A stretch of 64,000 bases of DNA from Corallococcus silvisoli. Its GTDB lineage: Bacteria; Myxococcota; Myxococcia; Myxococcales; Myxococcaceae. Under the pieces are notes generated by a model, which saw only the letters and a list, made by a program, of their open reading frames with translations, was not told where the DNA came from and did not search any database. Below are positions 7,674 to 15,828 of this stretch, in pieces. A program made the position numbers and the translations under genes. The stretch lies in NCBI RefSeq assembly GCF_009909145.1, contig NZ_JAAAPJ010000021.1:1-64000 (forward strand), written 5' to 3'. Within the stretch, counting starts at the first letter, position 1; each line of letters opens with the position of its first letter.

Positions 7674-8588
7674 ATGAAGCGCGGCGTGCGTTGGCTCAAG
7701 CCCCTTCCGCTCCGCCCCCGCGACACGGTGCACGTGGTCGCCCCCGCGGGCCCCTTCGAACAGGCCCCCTTCGAGGCCGGCCTCCGGCTCCTCTCCGAGC
7801 GCTACTCCCCCGTGGTCCGGCCCGACATCGGCGCCTCGCACCGCTACCTCGCCGGAGACGACTCCCGCCGCCAGGAGGAGCTGTCCCACGCGTTCCTCGA
7901 CCGCTCCGCCCGCGCCATCTTCTGCGCCCGGGGCGGCTATGGCAGCTCGCGCCTCCTCCCCGCGCTCCCCCTGGACAAGGCCGGCCCTCTCGCCTTCACC
8001 GGCTTCTCCGACCTGACGTCCATCCACTGCGCGCTCCAGGCGCTCCACCGCGTCTCCCTCCACGCGCCCGTCCTCACCCAGCTGGGCCGCCAGTCACCCC
8101 AGATCCACGAGTCCTTCTTCCGCCTCCTCGAATCGCCGGAGGCGCCGCCGCCCCTGTCCGGCAACGCCACCTACGTCCCTGGCACCGCCGAGGGCGTCCT
8201 CGTGGGCGGCAACCTGTCCGTCTTCTCCCGGCTCCTGGGCACGCCCTACATGCCGCCGCTCGATGGCGCCGTGCTCCTCCTGGAGGACGTCACCGAGCGC
8301 CCCTACCGCATCGACCGCATGTGGACCCACCTGCGCCTGGCCGGCGTCTTCTCCCGCGTGCGCGGCATCGTCCTGGGCGATTTCACCGCCTGCGAGGAGA
8401 AGGATGCGCCGTACTCCAGCGCCGACGTGCTCCGCGAGCTGGCCCGGGACGCCAACATCCCCTGCGCCGCGGGCTTCCCCATCGGCCACGGGCCCATCAA
8501 CTACCCCGTCGCCCTGGGTACCCACGTGCGCCTGGACGCGGACGCCGCGCGCCTCACGTTCCTCGAAGGCGCGGTGAGCCCCGGATGA
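7674..8588 (+). CDS. LD-carboxypeptidase (peptidase family S66, LdcA-like)
   Basis: A 304-residue cytosolic serine peptidase that removes the terminal D-Ala from murein tetrapeptides during peptidoglycan recycling. The S66 triad is visible: Ser112 in GFSD, Glu203 in LLLEDVTERPYRIDR and His271 in GHGPINYP, together with the RGGYGSSRLLP motif near 86-96. No signal peptide is present, as expected for the recycling enzyme. Its stop overlaps the next start (ATGA), and mpl follows two genes on, so the tripeptide it makes can be re-ligated to UDP-MurNAc. Confidence 0.88.
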   Translation: MKRGVRWLKPLPLRPRDTVHVVAPAGPFEQAPFEAGLRLLSERYSPVVRPDIGASHRYLAGDDSRRQEELSHAFLDRSARAIFCARGGYGSSRLLPALPLDKAGPLAFTGFSDLTSIHCALQALHRVSLHAPVLTQLGRQSPQIHESFFRLLESPEAPPPLSGNATYVPGTAEGVLVGGNLSVFSRLLGTPYMPPLDGAVLLLEDVTERPYRIDRMWTHLRLAGVFSRVRGIVLGDFTACEEKDAPYSSADVLRELARDANIPCAAGFPIGHGPINYPVALGTHVRLDADAARLTFLEGAVSPG

Positions 8589-9748
8589 GCTCGCATCCCA
8601 TCGCCAACCTCCAGGCCGTGCTCGATGACGGCGTGGAGCTGGGCATCTTCCCCTCCGCCCAGGCCGTGGTGCTCCACAAGGGCATGCAGGTCTTCGGCGG
8701 CGTCGCCGGTCACGTGAAGGGCGACACGCGCTTCGACCTCGCCTCCCTCACCAAGGTCCTCTCCACCACCGCGCTCTTCCTGCGCCTGTGGACCGACGGC
8801 AAGGTGGGCCCCGACACGCTCGTGTCCCGCTTCTTCCCCGGCTCGCCCGCGGGCGACGCGGGCGTCACCGTCGCGGACCTGCTCTACCACCGCTCCGGCC
8901 TGCCCCCCTTCGTCCCGTTCTTCTCCGACGCCCTCAAGGCCCACCCGGAGCTGCTCGACGCCGCCTGTCCCGCGAGTGTCCGCGCCCAGGCCCGCGACGA
9001 GGTCCTCCGCGCCGCCGCCGCCACGCCGCTCGAGGCGCCCGTGCGCACGCGGTCCGCGTACAGCGACGTGGGCTTCATCCTCCTGGGCGACATCCTCGCC
9101 CGGGCCGGCGGCGCCCCGCTGGACGTGCTCTTCACCCGCCACGTCGCGGAGCCGCTGGACCTCCAGGCCCGCTTCCACCGCCTCACCGACTTCCCCGCGG
9201 ACGGCGCCACCGCGCCCACCGGCGCCATGCGCCCTCGCGAGCCCGCGCCCGGCCAGGAGTCGCTGTGGAAGGACGTGCCCTCCCAGCCGTCCCGGCCCGC
9301 GGAAGTCGATGATGACAACGCCTGGGTGCTGGACGGCGTCGCCGGCCACGCGGGCCTCTTCGGCACCGCCGTGGACGTGGCCCGCTTCGGCCAGGCCGTG
9401 CTCGAGGGCTGCGCGGGCACGCATCCGGCGCTGGCTCCTGGTCCCCTGTGGCACCGCGCGCTCGCCACGGATCCGCTGGTGGCGGGCAGCACCCGCTCCA
9501 TGGGCTTCGACTCCCCGTCGAAGGGCCACTCCAGCGCGGGCCGCTTCATCGGCGACACGCCGCCCGGCGCGGTGGGCCACCTGGGCTTCACCGGCACCAG
9601 CCTCTGGGTGGACCTGCGCAGGTCGCTCGTCGTCGCGCTCATCACCAACCGCGTGGCCCAGGGCCGTCAGGACCTGCGCATCCGCGACTTCCGCCCCGCC
9701 TTCCACGAGCTCGTCGTGGAAGCGCTCGACCTTCACACCGCCCCTTAG
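8585..9748 (+). CDS. serine hydrolase, beta-lactamase/class C fold
   Basis: A 387-residue penicillin-binding-like hydrolase. The nucleophile motif is S54-L-T-K57 in DLASLTKVLS, the second motif is YSD near residue 158, and the third is the HLGFTGTS segment near 336. No signal peptide is seen, so it should act in the cytoplasm. Because it lies, translationally coupled, between an LD-carboxypeptidase and mpl, a role on recycled muropeptides or a related small peptide or ester is plausible, but the substrate cannot be read from sequence. Confidence 0.8.
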   Translation: MSSHPIANLQAVLDDGVELGIFPSAQAVVLHKGMQVFGGVAGHVKGDTRFDLASLTKVLSTTALFLRLWTDGKVGPDTLVSRFFPGSPAGDAGVTVADLLYHRSGLPPFVPFFSDALKAHPELLDAACPASVRAQARDEVLRAAAATPLEAPVRTRSAYSDVGFILLGDILARAGGAPLDVLFTRHVAEPLDLQARFHRLTDFPADGATAPTGAMRPREPAPGQESLWKDVPSQPSRPAEVDDDNAWVLDGVAGHAGLFGTAVDVARFGQAVLEGCAGTHPALAPGPLWHRALATDPLVAGSTRSMGFDSPSKGHSSAGRFIGDTPPGAVGHLGFTGTSLWVDLRRSLVVALITNRVAQGRQDLRIRDFRPAFHELVVEALDLHTAP

Positions 9749-9756
9749 GGGAACGC

Positions 9757-11226
9757 ATGGCTGACGACAACGGCAACGTCCTCGACACCCTCGACCCGAA
9801 GTCCGTCCGCCGCATCCACCTGGTGGGTGTCGCCGGCACCGGCATGGGCTCCTTCGCCGGCATGCTCAAGGCCGCCGGCTACGACGTCACCGGCAGCGAC
9901 GAGAACGTCTACCCGCCCATGAGCGACATGCTCCGGACGTGGGGCATCCCCGTGCGCACCCCGTACGCGCCCGCCAACCTGGACGCGGCGAACCCGGACC
10001 TGGTCATCATCGGCAACGTCATCCGCCGCGTGAACCCGGAGGCCACCGCCGTCCGCGAGCGCGGCCTCCAGCAGATGAGCTTCCCCGCCGCCCTGGGCAC
10101 GCTCTTCCTGGACCGCTCGCACTCCGTCGTCGTCGCCGGCACGCACGGCAAGACCACGACGTCCTCGCTCATGGCCCATGTGCTGGTGGCGGCCGGGAAG
10201 GACCCCTCCTTCCTCGTGGGCGGCGTCACCCAGAACTACGCGGGCAACTACCGCGTCGGGAAGGGCCCCCACTTCGTCGTCGAAGGCGACGAGTACGACA
10301 CCGCCTACTGGGACAAAGGCTCCAAGTTCCTCCACTACCGCCCGCGCACCGCCATCCTCACCAGCGTGGAGTTCGACCACGCGGACATCTTCCGCGACCT
10401 GCCCCACTACGAGGCCACGTTCGAGAAGTTCGTGCGGCTGGTGCCCCAGGACGGCCAGCTCGTCGTCTGCGCCGCGTACCCCAACGCCGTGCGCATCGCT
10501 CGGGGCGGCACCGCGCCGGTCATCACCTACGTGGCGAAGGAGGGCGCGGACGCGGACTACACGCCCCGGAACCTCTCCTTCGGCCCGGAGGGCGCCCGCT
10601 TCGACGTGGTGGAGCGCGGCCAGTCCCTGGGCACCGTGACGCTGCCGATGTCCGGCGCGCACAACGTGGAGAACGCCCTGGGCGTCATCGCCGCCGCGCG
10701 CGGCCTGGGCCTCACCTTCGCCGAAATCCAGCAGGGCCTCTCCACCTTCCAGGGCGTGAAGCGCCGCCAGGAGGTGCGCGGGGACGTGGACGGCGTGCTC
10801 GTGGTGGACGACTTCGCCCACCACCCCACCGCCGTGCGGGAGACCCTCTCCGCCATCCGCCACCGCTACCCGGACCGGCGCCTGTGGGCCATCTTCGAGC
10901 CTCGCTCCAACACCAGCCGCCGCAACATCCACCAGGAGGACTACGCGCACGCCTTCCCGGGTGCCTCGCGCGCCAGCCTCAAGGTGCCCGAGCGCCACGA
11001 CAAGGTGCCCGAGGGCGAGGAGCTCAACGTCCCCAAGCTGATTGAGGCGCTCCAGGCCCAGGGCATCGCCGCGGACGGCGCCACCGACGTGCAGACGCTG
11101 GTGGACCGCGTCTCCTCCGAAGCGAAGGCCGGCGACGTGCTGCTCGTGATGAGCAACGGCGCCTTCGGGGGCTTCATCGACAAGCTGCTTGCCGCCCTGA
11201 AGTCCCGGGCGGGGAAGGGGACCTGA
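9757..11226 (+). CDS. mpl: UDP-N-acetylmuramate:L-Ala-gamma-D-Glu-meso-DAP ligase
   Basis: A 489-residue Mur ligase that joins recycled murein tripeptide directly to UDP-MurNAc with ATP, bypassing MurC/D/E. Rossmann start HLVGVAGTGMGSFAG near 21-35; ATP loop GTHGKTTT at 128-135; C-terminal Mpl-specific FEPRSNTSRRNI and MSNGAFGGFIDKLL, which set it apart from MurC. It begins 8 nt after the hydrolase stop with AGGGGAACGC before the ATG. It completes the recycling group that starts with the LD-carboxypeptidase. Confidence 0.93.
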   Translation: MADDNGNVLDTLDPKSVRRIHLVGVAGTGMGSFAGMLKAAGYDVTGSDENVYPPMSDMLRTWGIPVRTPYAPANLDAANPDLVIIGNVIRRVNPEATAVRERGLQQMSFPAALGTLFLDRSHSVVVAGTHGKTTTSSLMAHVLVAAGKDPSFLVGGVTQNYAGNYRVGKGPHFVVEGDEYDTAYWDKGSKFLHYRPRTAILTSVEFDHADIFRDLPHYEATFEKFVRLVPQDGQLVVCAAYPNAVRIARGGTAPVITYVAKEGADADYTPRNLSFGPEGARFDVVERGQSLGTVTLPMSGAHNVENALGVIAAARGLGLTFAEIQQGLSTFQGVKRRQEVRGDVDGVLVVDDFAHHPTAVRETLSAIRHRYPDRRLWAIFEPRSNTSRRNIHQEDYAHAFPGASRASLKVPERHDKVPEGEELNVPKLIEALQAQGIAADGATDVQTLVDRVSSEAKAGDVLLVMSNGAFGGFIDKLLAALKSRAGKGT

Positions 11227-11229
11227 GCC

Positions 11230-11811
11230 ATGCGCCGCCTGTTCGTCACCTCGCTGGGAGCCCTGCTGCTGGCCACCGGCTGTGCCTCGAAGTCTCCCTC
11301 GCCGCTGCCGCCGCTCACGGACTCGTCCCCGGCGGGCGGCTCCAGCGCCTCGTCCGCGGAGTCGTCGCGCAAGGGCCCGGGCCAGCCGCTCGCCTTCCAG
11401 GTGAAGCACTACCCGGACAACAGCGTGTACGACCTGAAGAGCGACCGGGGGCAGGTCGTCCTGCTGGACGTGTGGGCCACGTGGTGCGAGCCCTGCAAGG
11501 ACGCGCTGCCCATGTACGAGCAGCTCCAGCGTGAGTACGGCAAGCGCGGCTTCAAGGTGTACGCGCTCAACGTGGACGAGGACGTGCGCGCCATCCCGCC
11601 CTTCCTGGAGGAGGCGAAGGTGGAGCTGCCCATCCTCCTGGATGCCAACGCGCTGGTGTCCGAGCGCCTGCTGAAGGTGCGGCTGATGCCCACCACCTTC
11701 TTGATTGACCGCAAGGGTGTCGTGCGGCACGTGCACGAAGGCTTCGCCGAGGAGTTCCTCCAGCAGTTCCAGACGGAGATCGAGCAGCTGCTCGCCGAGC
11801 CCGCATCCTGA
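11230..11811 (+). CDS. TlpA/ResA-like thioredoxin-fold lipoprotein
   Basis: A 193-residue lipoprotein: signal peptide with lipobox LATGC (Cys18), a Ser/Pro-rich linker to about residue 55, then a TlpA-type thioredoxin domain with active site WCEPC (Cys86, Cys89), the cis-Pro loop MPTTFLID and a C-terminal helix. It should be a membrane-tethered thiol-disulfide reductase outside the cytoplasm, for example for cytochrome or envelope protein maturation. It starts 3 nt after mpl, so it is probably co-transcribed, though a functional link is not evident. Confidence 0.85.
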   Translation: MRRLFVTSLGALLLATGCASKSPSPLPPLTDSSPAGGSSASSAESSRKGPGQPLAFQVKHYPDNSVYDLKSDRGQVVLLDVWATWCEPCKDALPMYEQLQREYGKRGFKVYALNVDEDVRAIPPFLEEAKVELPILLDANALVSERLLKVRLMPTTFLIDRKGVVRHVHEGFAEEFLQQFQTEIEQLLAEPAS

Positions 11812-11834
11812 CCACGCTGAAGGGGAACGCACCC

Positions 11835-12659
11835 ATGGCCCACGACTCCGAAACGCCGGCCGCGCTGCGCCTCACCGCGGAGGAGGGCGCCCGGATGGCC
11901 GGCGGCATCCTCCGCGAGCGCTTCCCCCTGCACCGCACCATCGAGTTCAAGGGCGGCATCGACCTGGTCACCGACGCGGACCGGGCCTCCGAAGCCGCGC
12001 TGCTGGACTTCCTCCGGCAACGCCACCCGCACCACGCCATCCTCGCGGAGGAGAGCGGCGCGTCGCAGGGCTCGGACACCTTCCGGTGGATCGTGGATCC
12101 GCTGGACGGCACCACCAACTACTCGCACCAGGTGCCGCACTTCTGCGTCAGCGTGGCGGTGGAGGGGCCGGAGGGCACGGTCGCGGGCGCCGTCTACGAC
12201 CCCATGCGCGACGAGCTCTTCTCCGCCGCGAAGGGCGAGGGCGCCACGCTCAATGGCCTGCCCCTGAAGGCCAGCCCCACCGACACGCTGGAGCGCTCGC
12301 TCCTGTGCACGGGCTTCCCCTACGACGTGCGCGAGCGCCCGGACCTGCCCGTGGGGCTCTTCACCCAGCTCATCCTCCTGGCGCAGGGCATGCGCCGCAC
12401 CGGCAGCGCCGCGCTGGACCTGGCGTACGTCGCGGCGGGCCGCTTCGACGGCTACTTCGAGTTCGGCCTCAAGCCCTGGGACATCGCCGCGGGCGCCCTG
12501 CTGGTGGCCGAGGCCGGCGGCGTCATCGTGCACATCGACGGGAGGCCCTTCGACGTGCTCAAGGGCGACGTGCTCGCGAGCGGACCCCACCTGGCGCCGA
12601 AGCTCATGGCCCAGGCGAAGCGGTTCCTGGAGGAGATTGGCTGGACGTCGCGGGACTAG
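11835..12659 (+). CDS. inositol monophosphatase family protein (SuhB-like)
   Basis: A 274-residue magnesium-dependent phosphatase. Metal site residues are visible as Glu72-Glu73 (AEESG), Asp88 and Asp91 in VDPLDGTTNYS, and the C-terminal WDIAAGALLVAEAGG near 217. The length matches bacterial SuhB/IMPase proteins, which hydrolyse inositol-1-phosphate and also act in transcription antitermination in enterics. It is the last gene of the plus-strand group; its stop overlaps tail-to-tail by 4 bp with the polysaccharide export gene on the other strand. Confidence 0.88.
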   Translation: MAHDSETPAALRLTAEEGARMAGGILRERFPLHRTIEFKGGIDLVTDADRASEAALLDFLRQRHPHHAILAEESGASQGSDTFRWIVDPLDGTTNYSHQVPHFCVSVAVEGPEGTVAGAVYDPMRDELFSAAKGEGATLNGLPLKASPTDTLERSLLCTGFPYDVRERPDLPVGLFTQLILLAQGMRRTGSAALDLAYVAAGRFDGYFEFGLKPWDIAAGALLVAEAGGVIVHIDGRPFDVLKGDVLASGPHLAPKLMAQAKRFLEEIGWTSRD

Positions 12660-13264
12660 AAGAAGCTCTCCGGCACGAAGACGATGTCGCCGGCCTGGAG
12701 CAGGAAGTTGCGCTCGCGGCCCACGCCGATGTCCTCCACGGGCACGCGAATCTTGCGCTCCTGCCCGTTCACCACGCGCGTGACGAGCGTGTTGTTCTTC
12801 GCCGCGAGCTTGGTGAAGCCGCCCGCCAGGGTGATGGCCTGGATGATGGACACCTCGCCATCCACCGGGAACGTGCCGGGCTTCTGCACCTCCCCGAAGA
12901 CGAAGATCTTCTGCGAGTTGTACTCCCGCACCAGCACCGACACCTGCGGGTGGCGCAGGTAGCGCGCCAGGCAGTCGCGCAGCGCGTCCGCCGCGGCGCT
13001 CGCGGTGCGGCCCGAAAGCGCCACCTTGCCGCACAGCGGATAGTCGATGGTGCCTTCCGGCGACACGCGCCAGGTGCCGGAGTGCTCGGGCTCCTGGAAG
13101 ACGCGCACCTCCACCACGTCCCCCGGCCCCAGGTTGCCGCCGGAGGTCTTCGCGGCCTCCGTCGCGGCGGCGGGCGTGGGCGCGGGCGGAGGCGGGCGCG
13201 TGTCCGCGTGGCACGCCAGCACCAGCGCGAGGAGTCCCGGAAGGATGAGTCGCGAGGGACGCAT
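12656..13264 (-). CDS. short polysaccharide export (OPX) lipoprotein, WzaB-like
   Basis: A 202-residue lipoprotein (lipobox LVLAC, Cys19) with a polysaccharide export domain (LGPGDVVEVRVFQEPEHSG, near 44-62) and one SLBB domain (VFGEVQKPGTFPV, then AITLAGGFT). It lacks the C-terminal helix that spans the outer membrane in E. coli Wza. In Myxococcus such short OPX proteins work with a separate beta-barrel, and the gene 11 nt upstream encodes one. The pair's position near mglBA matches the WzaB/WzpB pair of the biosurfactant polysaccharide pathway as I recall the M. xanthus map; this ortholog call is inference. Confidence 0.8.
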   Translation of the reverse strand: MRPSRLILPGLLALVLACHADTRPPPPAPTPAAATEAAKTSGGNLGPGDVVEVRVFQEPEHSGTWRVSPEGTIDYPLCGKVALSGRTASAAADALRDCLARYLRHPQVSVLVREYNSQKIFVFGEVQKPGTFPVDGEVSIIQAITLAGGFTKLAAKNNTLVTRVVNGQERKIRVPVEDIGVGRERNFLLQAGDIVFVPESFF

Positions 13265-13275
13265 GGGCGCGGGCC

Positions 13276-14535
13276 TCAGTACGACACGGACATCCGCGCG
13301 TAGCCTTCGTGGCGGGTGTAGTTGAGGCCGGCGGCGCCCAGCGAGGAGGAGCGCGTGCCCAGCGTGTAGCCCAGCGAGCCCACCAGCCACGGGCGCAGCT
13401 GGTACTCCGGCCCCAGGTCCAGCGTCACCAGCGTGTCGCTCCGGCCGCCCGCGAAGGAGAGGAAGTCCAGCCCGCCGGAGGCGTGCAGCGCGAGCCGGCC
13501 GCCCATGAGCGAGCGGGCCTCCGCGTAGACGCGGTCGTCGCGGAAGGTGCCGTAGGAGGCCACCGGCTCGAAGGCGCGCAGGTAGCCGCCCTTCACGGTG
13601 AGCGACGGGCCCCACAGGTACGTGCCCTCCGCCTGCGCTACCACGGTGCCTCCGCCGCTCGCGCCCAGGTTCTGGCTCCAGCCCGCCTTCGCCGTCAGGG
13701 TGATGCGCGGGGACACGAGCCCCGCGACGCCCGCCATGGCATGCAGGAGCAGCGCGCTGGGCGTGGTGGTGTCGTTGAAGTAGCCGCGGTAGCCCACGCC
13801 CGTGTCCACGATGACGGCCGTCTTCGGCAGGAAGCGCCAGCGGCCCTCCACGCCCGCGCGCAGGTTGCCGTAGTTGAACTGGCTGGCGGCGAGCGGATCA
13901 CACTCCGTCGCGGTGCAGCCCACCGGGGCCATGCCGCCCAGGGGCTCGAAGAACTCCATCGCGTACGACAGCGCCGGCGTCACCTCCAGCGCGCCGCCGC
14001 CGGGCTTCCACTGCGCCCGCGCGCGCGCCTCGTTGTAGAGGCTCAGGATGCCCGCGCCCAGCGCCACCGTGCGCGTGCGGTCCGAGCGCGTCAGCTCGTC
14101 GCCGACCTCCACGGACAGCGTGCTCTCCTGGTTGAACCGCAGCGCCAGGTCCGCAGCGCCCTCCAGGTGCGACGCCGCGCCAGAGCCCGCCGTCAGCAGG
14201 CCCGTGTAGGCCACGTAGTCCAGGTTGCCGCGCAGCGCGATGGCCAGCTTCGGGGACGGCACATCCAGCATCAGGCCGGGACGGATGTGCAGCGCCAGCT
14301 CCCCGGACAGGTCCGGCGACAAGGGGCCCGTGCCCGCCTGACGGAAGTAGCCCACGCCGCTGTCCAGGCGCGTCTCCAGGTCCAGCGTCGGGTGCAGCCG
14401 CCCGTTGCCCACCTTGAGGCCATTGCCGCCCGGCGCGCGCCCGCCCGCGAAGGACTGCGCCGCCGCCGTCAGGGGCAGCAGCGCCACGAGCGCCAGGGCC
14501 CCGAGGGCAAGACGGAATGTCCCAGGCTGCGTCAT
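13276..14535 (-). CDS. outer-membrane beta-barrel, probable polysaccharide porin (WzpB-like)
   Basis: A 419-residue secreted protein: signal peptide ending TAAAQS, a short Gly-rich lead, then alternating hydrophobic strands with aromatic girdles through to a C-terminal strand ending RMSVSY, typical of outer-membrane barrels. An internal CTATECD could form a loop disulfide. It ends 11 nt before the OPX gene. Class-3-type OPX proteins of myxobacteria need an 18-strand barrel partner, so this is probably the outer-membrane exit channel. The assignment to the biosurfactant (BPS) pathway rests on synteny. Confidence 0.75.
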   Translation of the reverse strand: MTQPGTFRLALGALALVALLPLTAAAQSFAGGRAPGGNGLKVGNGRLHPTLDLETRLDSGVGYFRQAGTGPLSPDLSGELALHIRPGLMLDVPSPKLAIALRGNLDYVAYTGLLTAGSGAASHLEGAADLALRFNQESTLSVEVGDELTRSDRTRTVALGAGILSLYNEARARAQWKPGGGALEVTPALSYAMEFFEPLGGMAPVGCTATECDPLAASQFNYGNLRAGVEGRWRFLPKTAVIVDTGVGYRGYFNDTTTPSALLLHAMAGVAGLVSPRITLTAKAGWSQNLGASGGGTVVAQAEGTYLWGPSLTVKGGYLRAFEPVASYGTFRDDRVYAEARSLMGGRLALHASGGLDFLSFAGGRSDTLVTLDLGPEYQLRPWLVGSLGYTLGTRSSSLGAAGLNYTRHEGYARMSVSY

Positions 14536-14657
14536 GGTGTCCGAGGCGGTGTCAGAAGCGATCCGGAAGGCAAGGCAGTCGGCATAGCACGCGGGTTTCC
14601 CCACCGGAACAAACGGTCCGGGGCCGGGACCGTGAGAGCAGGAAGGAAGCCGGGCAC

Positions 14658-15230
14658 TCAGTCGGTGGGGCTCGCGGGGGGCGGCCGCACGATCAGGTCC
14701 GGCGGCGCGGCGGGACGCGTGGGGTCTCCGCCGGGCAGGTTGTCGGGCTCCTCCACCTCCACGAAGAGGTTCTCGTCGGTGCGGAAGGCGAGCTGGCCGA
14801 TGCACTCCTCGGCCTCCGAGCGCAGCTGCCCCACCTTCTGCTGGGCGATCATCACCTTGGTGAACTCATGCTCTCCGGGCGCCGCCTCGCTCTTGCTGAC
14901 GGCCTCCTGGAGGGCCACGTCCGCCTGTTCGGAGATGCGCAGGAGGCCCTTGATCTGCGTCAGCTTCTCGTTGGCGCAGTTGAGCTTCACCACGTCCTTG
15001 GTGCGCCGCGCCTCCTCCACCTTCTCCAGCACCTGTCGCAGCGCCTCGCGCATGCCGCCCAGGGCCTGCGTGCTGCGCTCCAGCTTCTGGCTGTCCGGCA
15101 CTTCGCCGGCCTTGTCCAGGGCCGCGGGGGAGGTGCGGGCCGGCGGCGCGGGCGTCTGCGCGAGCGCCATCGCGGGGAGGAGCATTCCCCCGACCACGGC
15201 GAGCATTCCAAGGGTGCGCATGCGCCTCAC
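14658..15230 (-). CDS. secreted coiled-coil hypothetical protein
   Basis: A 190-residue protein with a signal peptide (cleavage near ALAQT) and a long helical middle, residues about 45-145, rich in heptad-like Leu/Val and charged residues, with two Cys (in KLNCANEK and EECIGQ). The tail is Pro-rich. A GTG start is chosen because GGAAGG precedes it; the ATG three codons later is also possible. It is oriented with the export pair and the motility genes. I do not recognise a family. Confidence 0.7.
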   Translation of the reverse strand: MRRMRTLGMLAVVGGMLLPAMALAQTPAPPARTSPAALDKAGEVPDSQKLERSTQALGGMREALRQVLEKVEEARRTKDVVKLNCANEKLTQIKGLLRISEQADVALQEAVSKSEAAPGEHEFTKVMIAQQKVGQLRSEAEECIGQLAFRTDENLFVEVEEPDNLPGGDPTRPAAPPDLIVRPPPASPTD

Positions 15231-15334
15231 GAGTCCTTCCGGCCCCTATCACCTTCGCCGTCGAGCGTAGGAGCGAGGGGGTGGGGTGTCAACGCAATGC
15301 CCCACCGCCCGGGAGTCCGGGTTTCCACCCGCGC

Positions 15335-15781
15335 TCAGTCCTGTGGGGCGAGGCGGGCGTTGGCCTCGCGCAGGCGGGCGGACAGGCTCCGCGCGATGTT
15401 CACGACGATGAAGGTGAAGCCGTCGGCGTGAGCCAACCGGAAGGTGCGCAAATCCTGCGCGGTGAGCTGGAGCAGCTCCACCTCGCCCAGGGCCCGCACG
15501 GTGGCGGAGCGGTGGTCCTTGTCGATGAGGCCCATCTCCCCGAAGAACTCCGGAGGGCCCAGCACCGTGAGCGGCGTCACCCCGTTGCCCGTCCCCCGGC
15601 GCACCACCTCCACCTGGCCCCGGACGATGACGAAGAGGCTGTCGCCCAGGTCGCCCTCCTCGAAGACCACCTCCCCGTGCGTGTAGCGGTACAGCCGCGC
15701 CAGCTCCGCCAGCCGCGCCAGCTCCGCGGGGGCGAGCATCTCGAAGAGGGGGGATGTGGCGATGACGGCCAGCTTCTCCAT
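15335..15781 (-). CDS. stand-alone cyclic-nucleotide-binding domain protein
   Basis: A 148-residue single-domain protein. It has the Crp-type beta-roll and phosphate-binding cassette FGEMGLIDKDHRSATVRA with the conserved Gly-Glu and Arg, so nucleotide binding is likely. There is no HTH or enzyme domain, so it would act by binding partners. Its place in a run of motility-type genes suggests a second-messenger input to that machinery, which is inference. A relative lies at 62745-63203. Confidence 0.85.
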   Translation of the reverse strand: MEKLAVIATSPLFEMLAPAELARLAELARLYRYTHGEVVFEEGDLGDSLFVIVRGQVEVVRRGTGNGVTPLTVLGPPEFFGEMGLIDKDHRSATVRALGEVELLQLTAQDLRTFRLAHADGFTFIVVNIARSLSARLREANARLAPQD

Positions 15782-15828
15782 GTGCTCCCCGTGGGTCCGG
15801 CTCCCCAGGAAGGTCCGGACGGTCGAGC

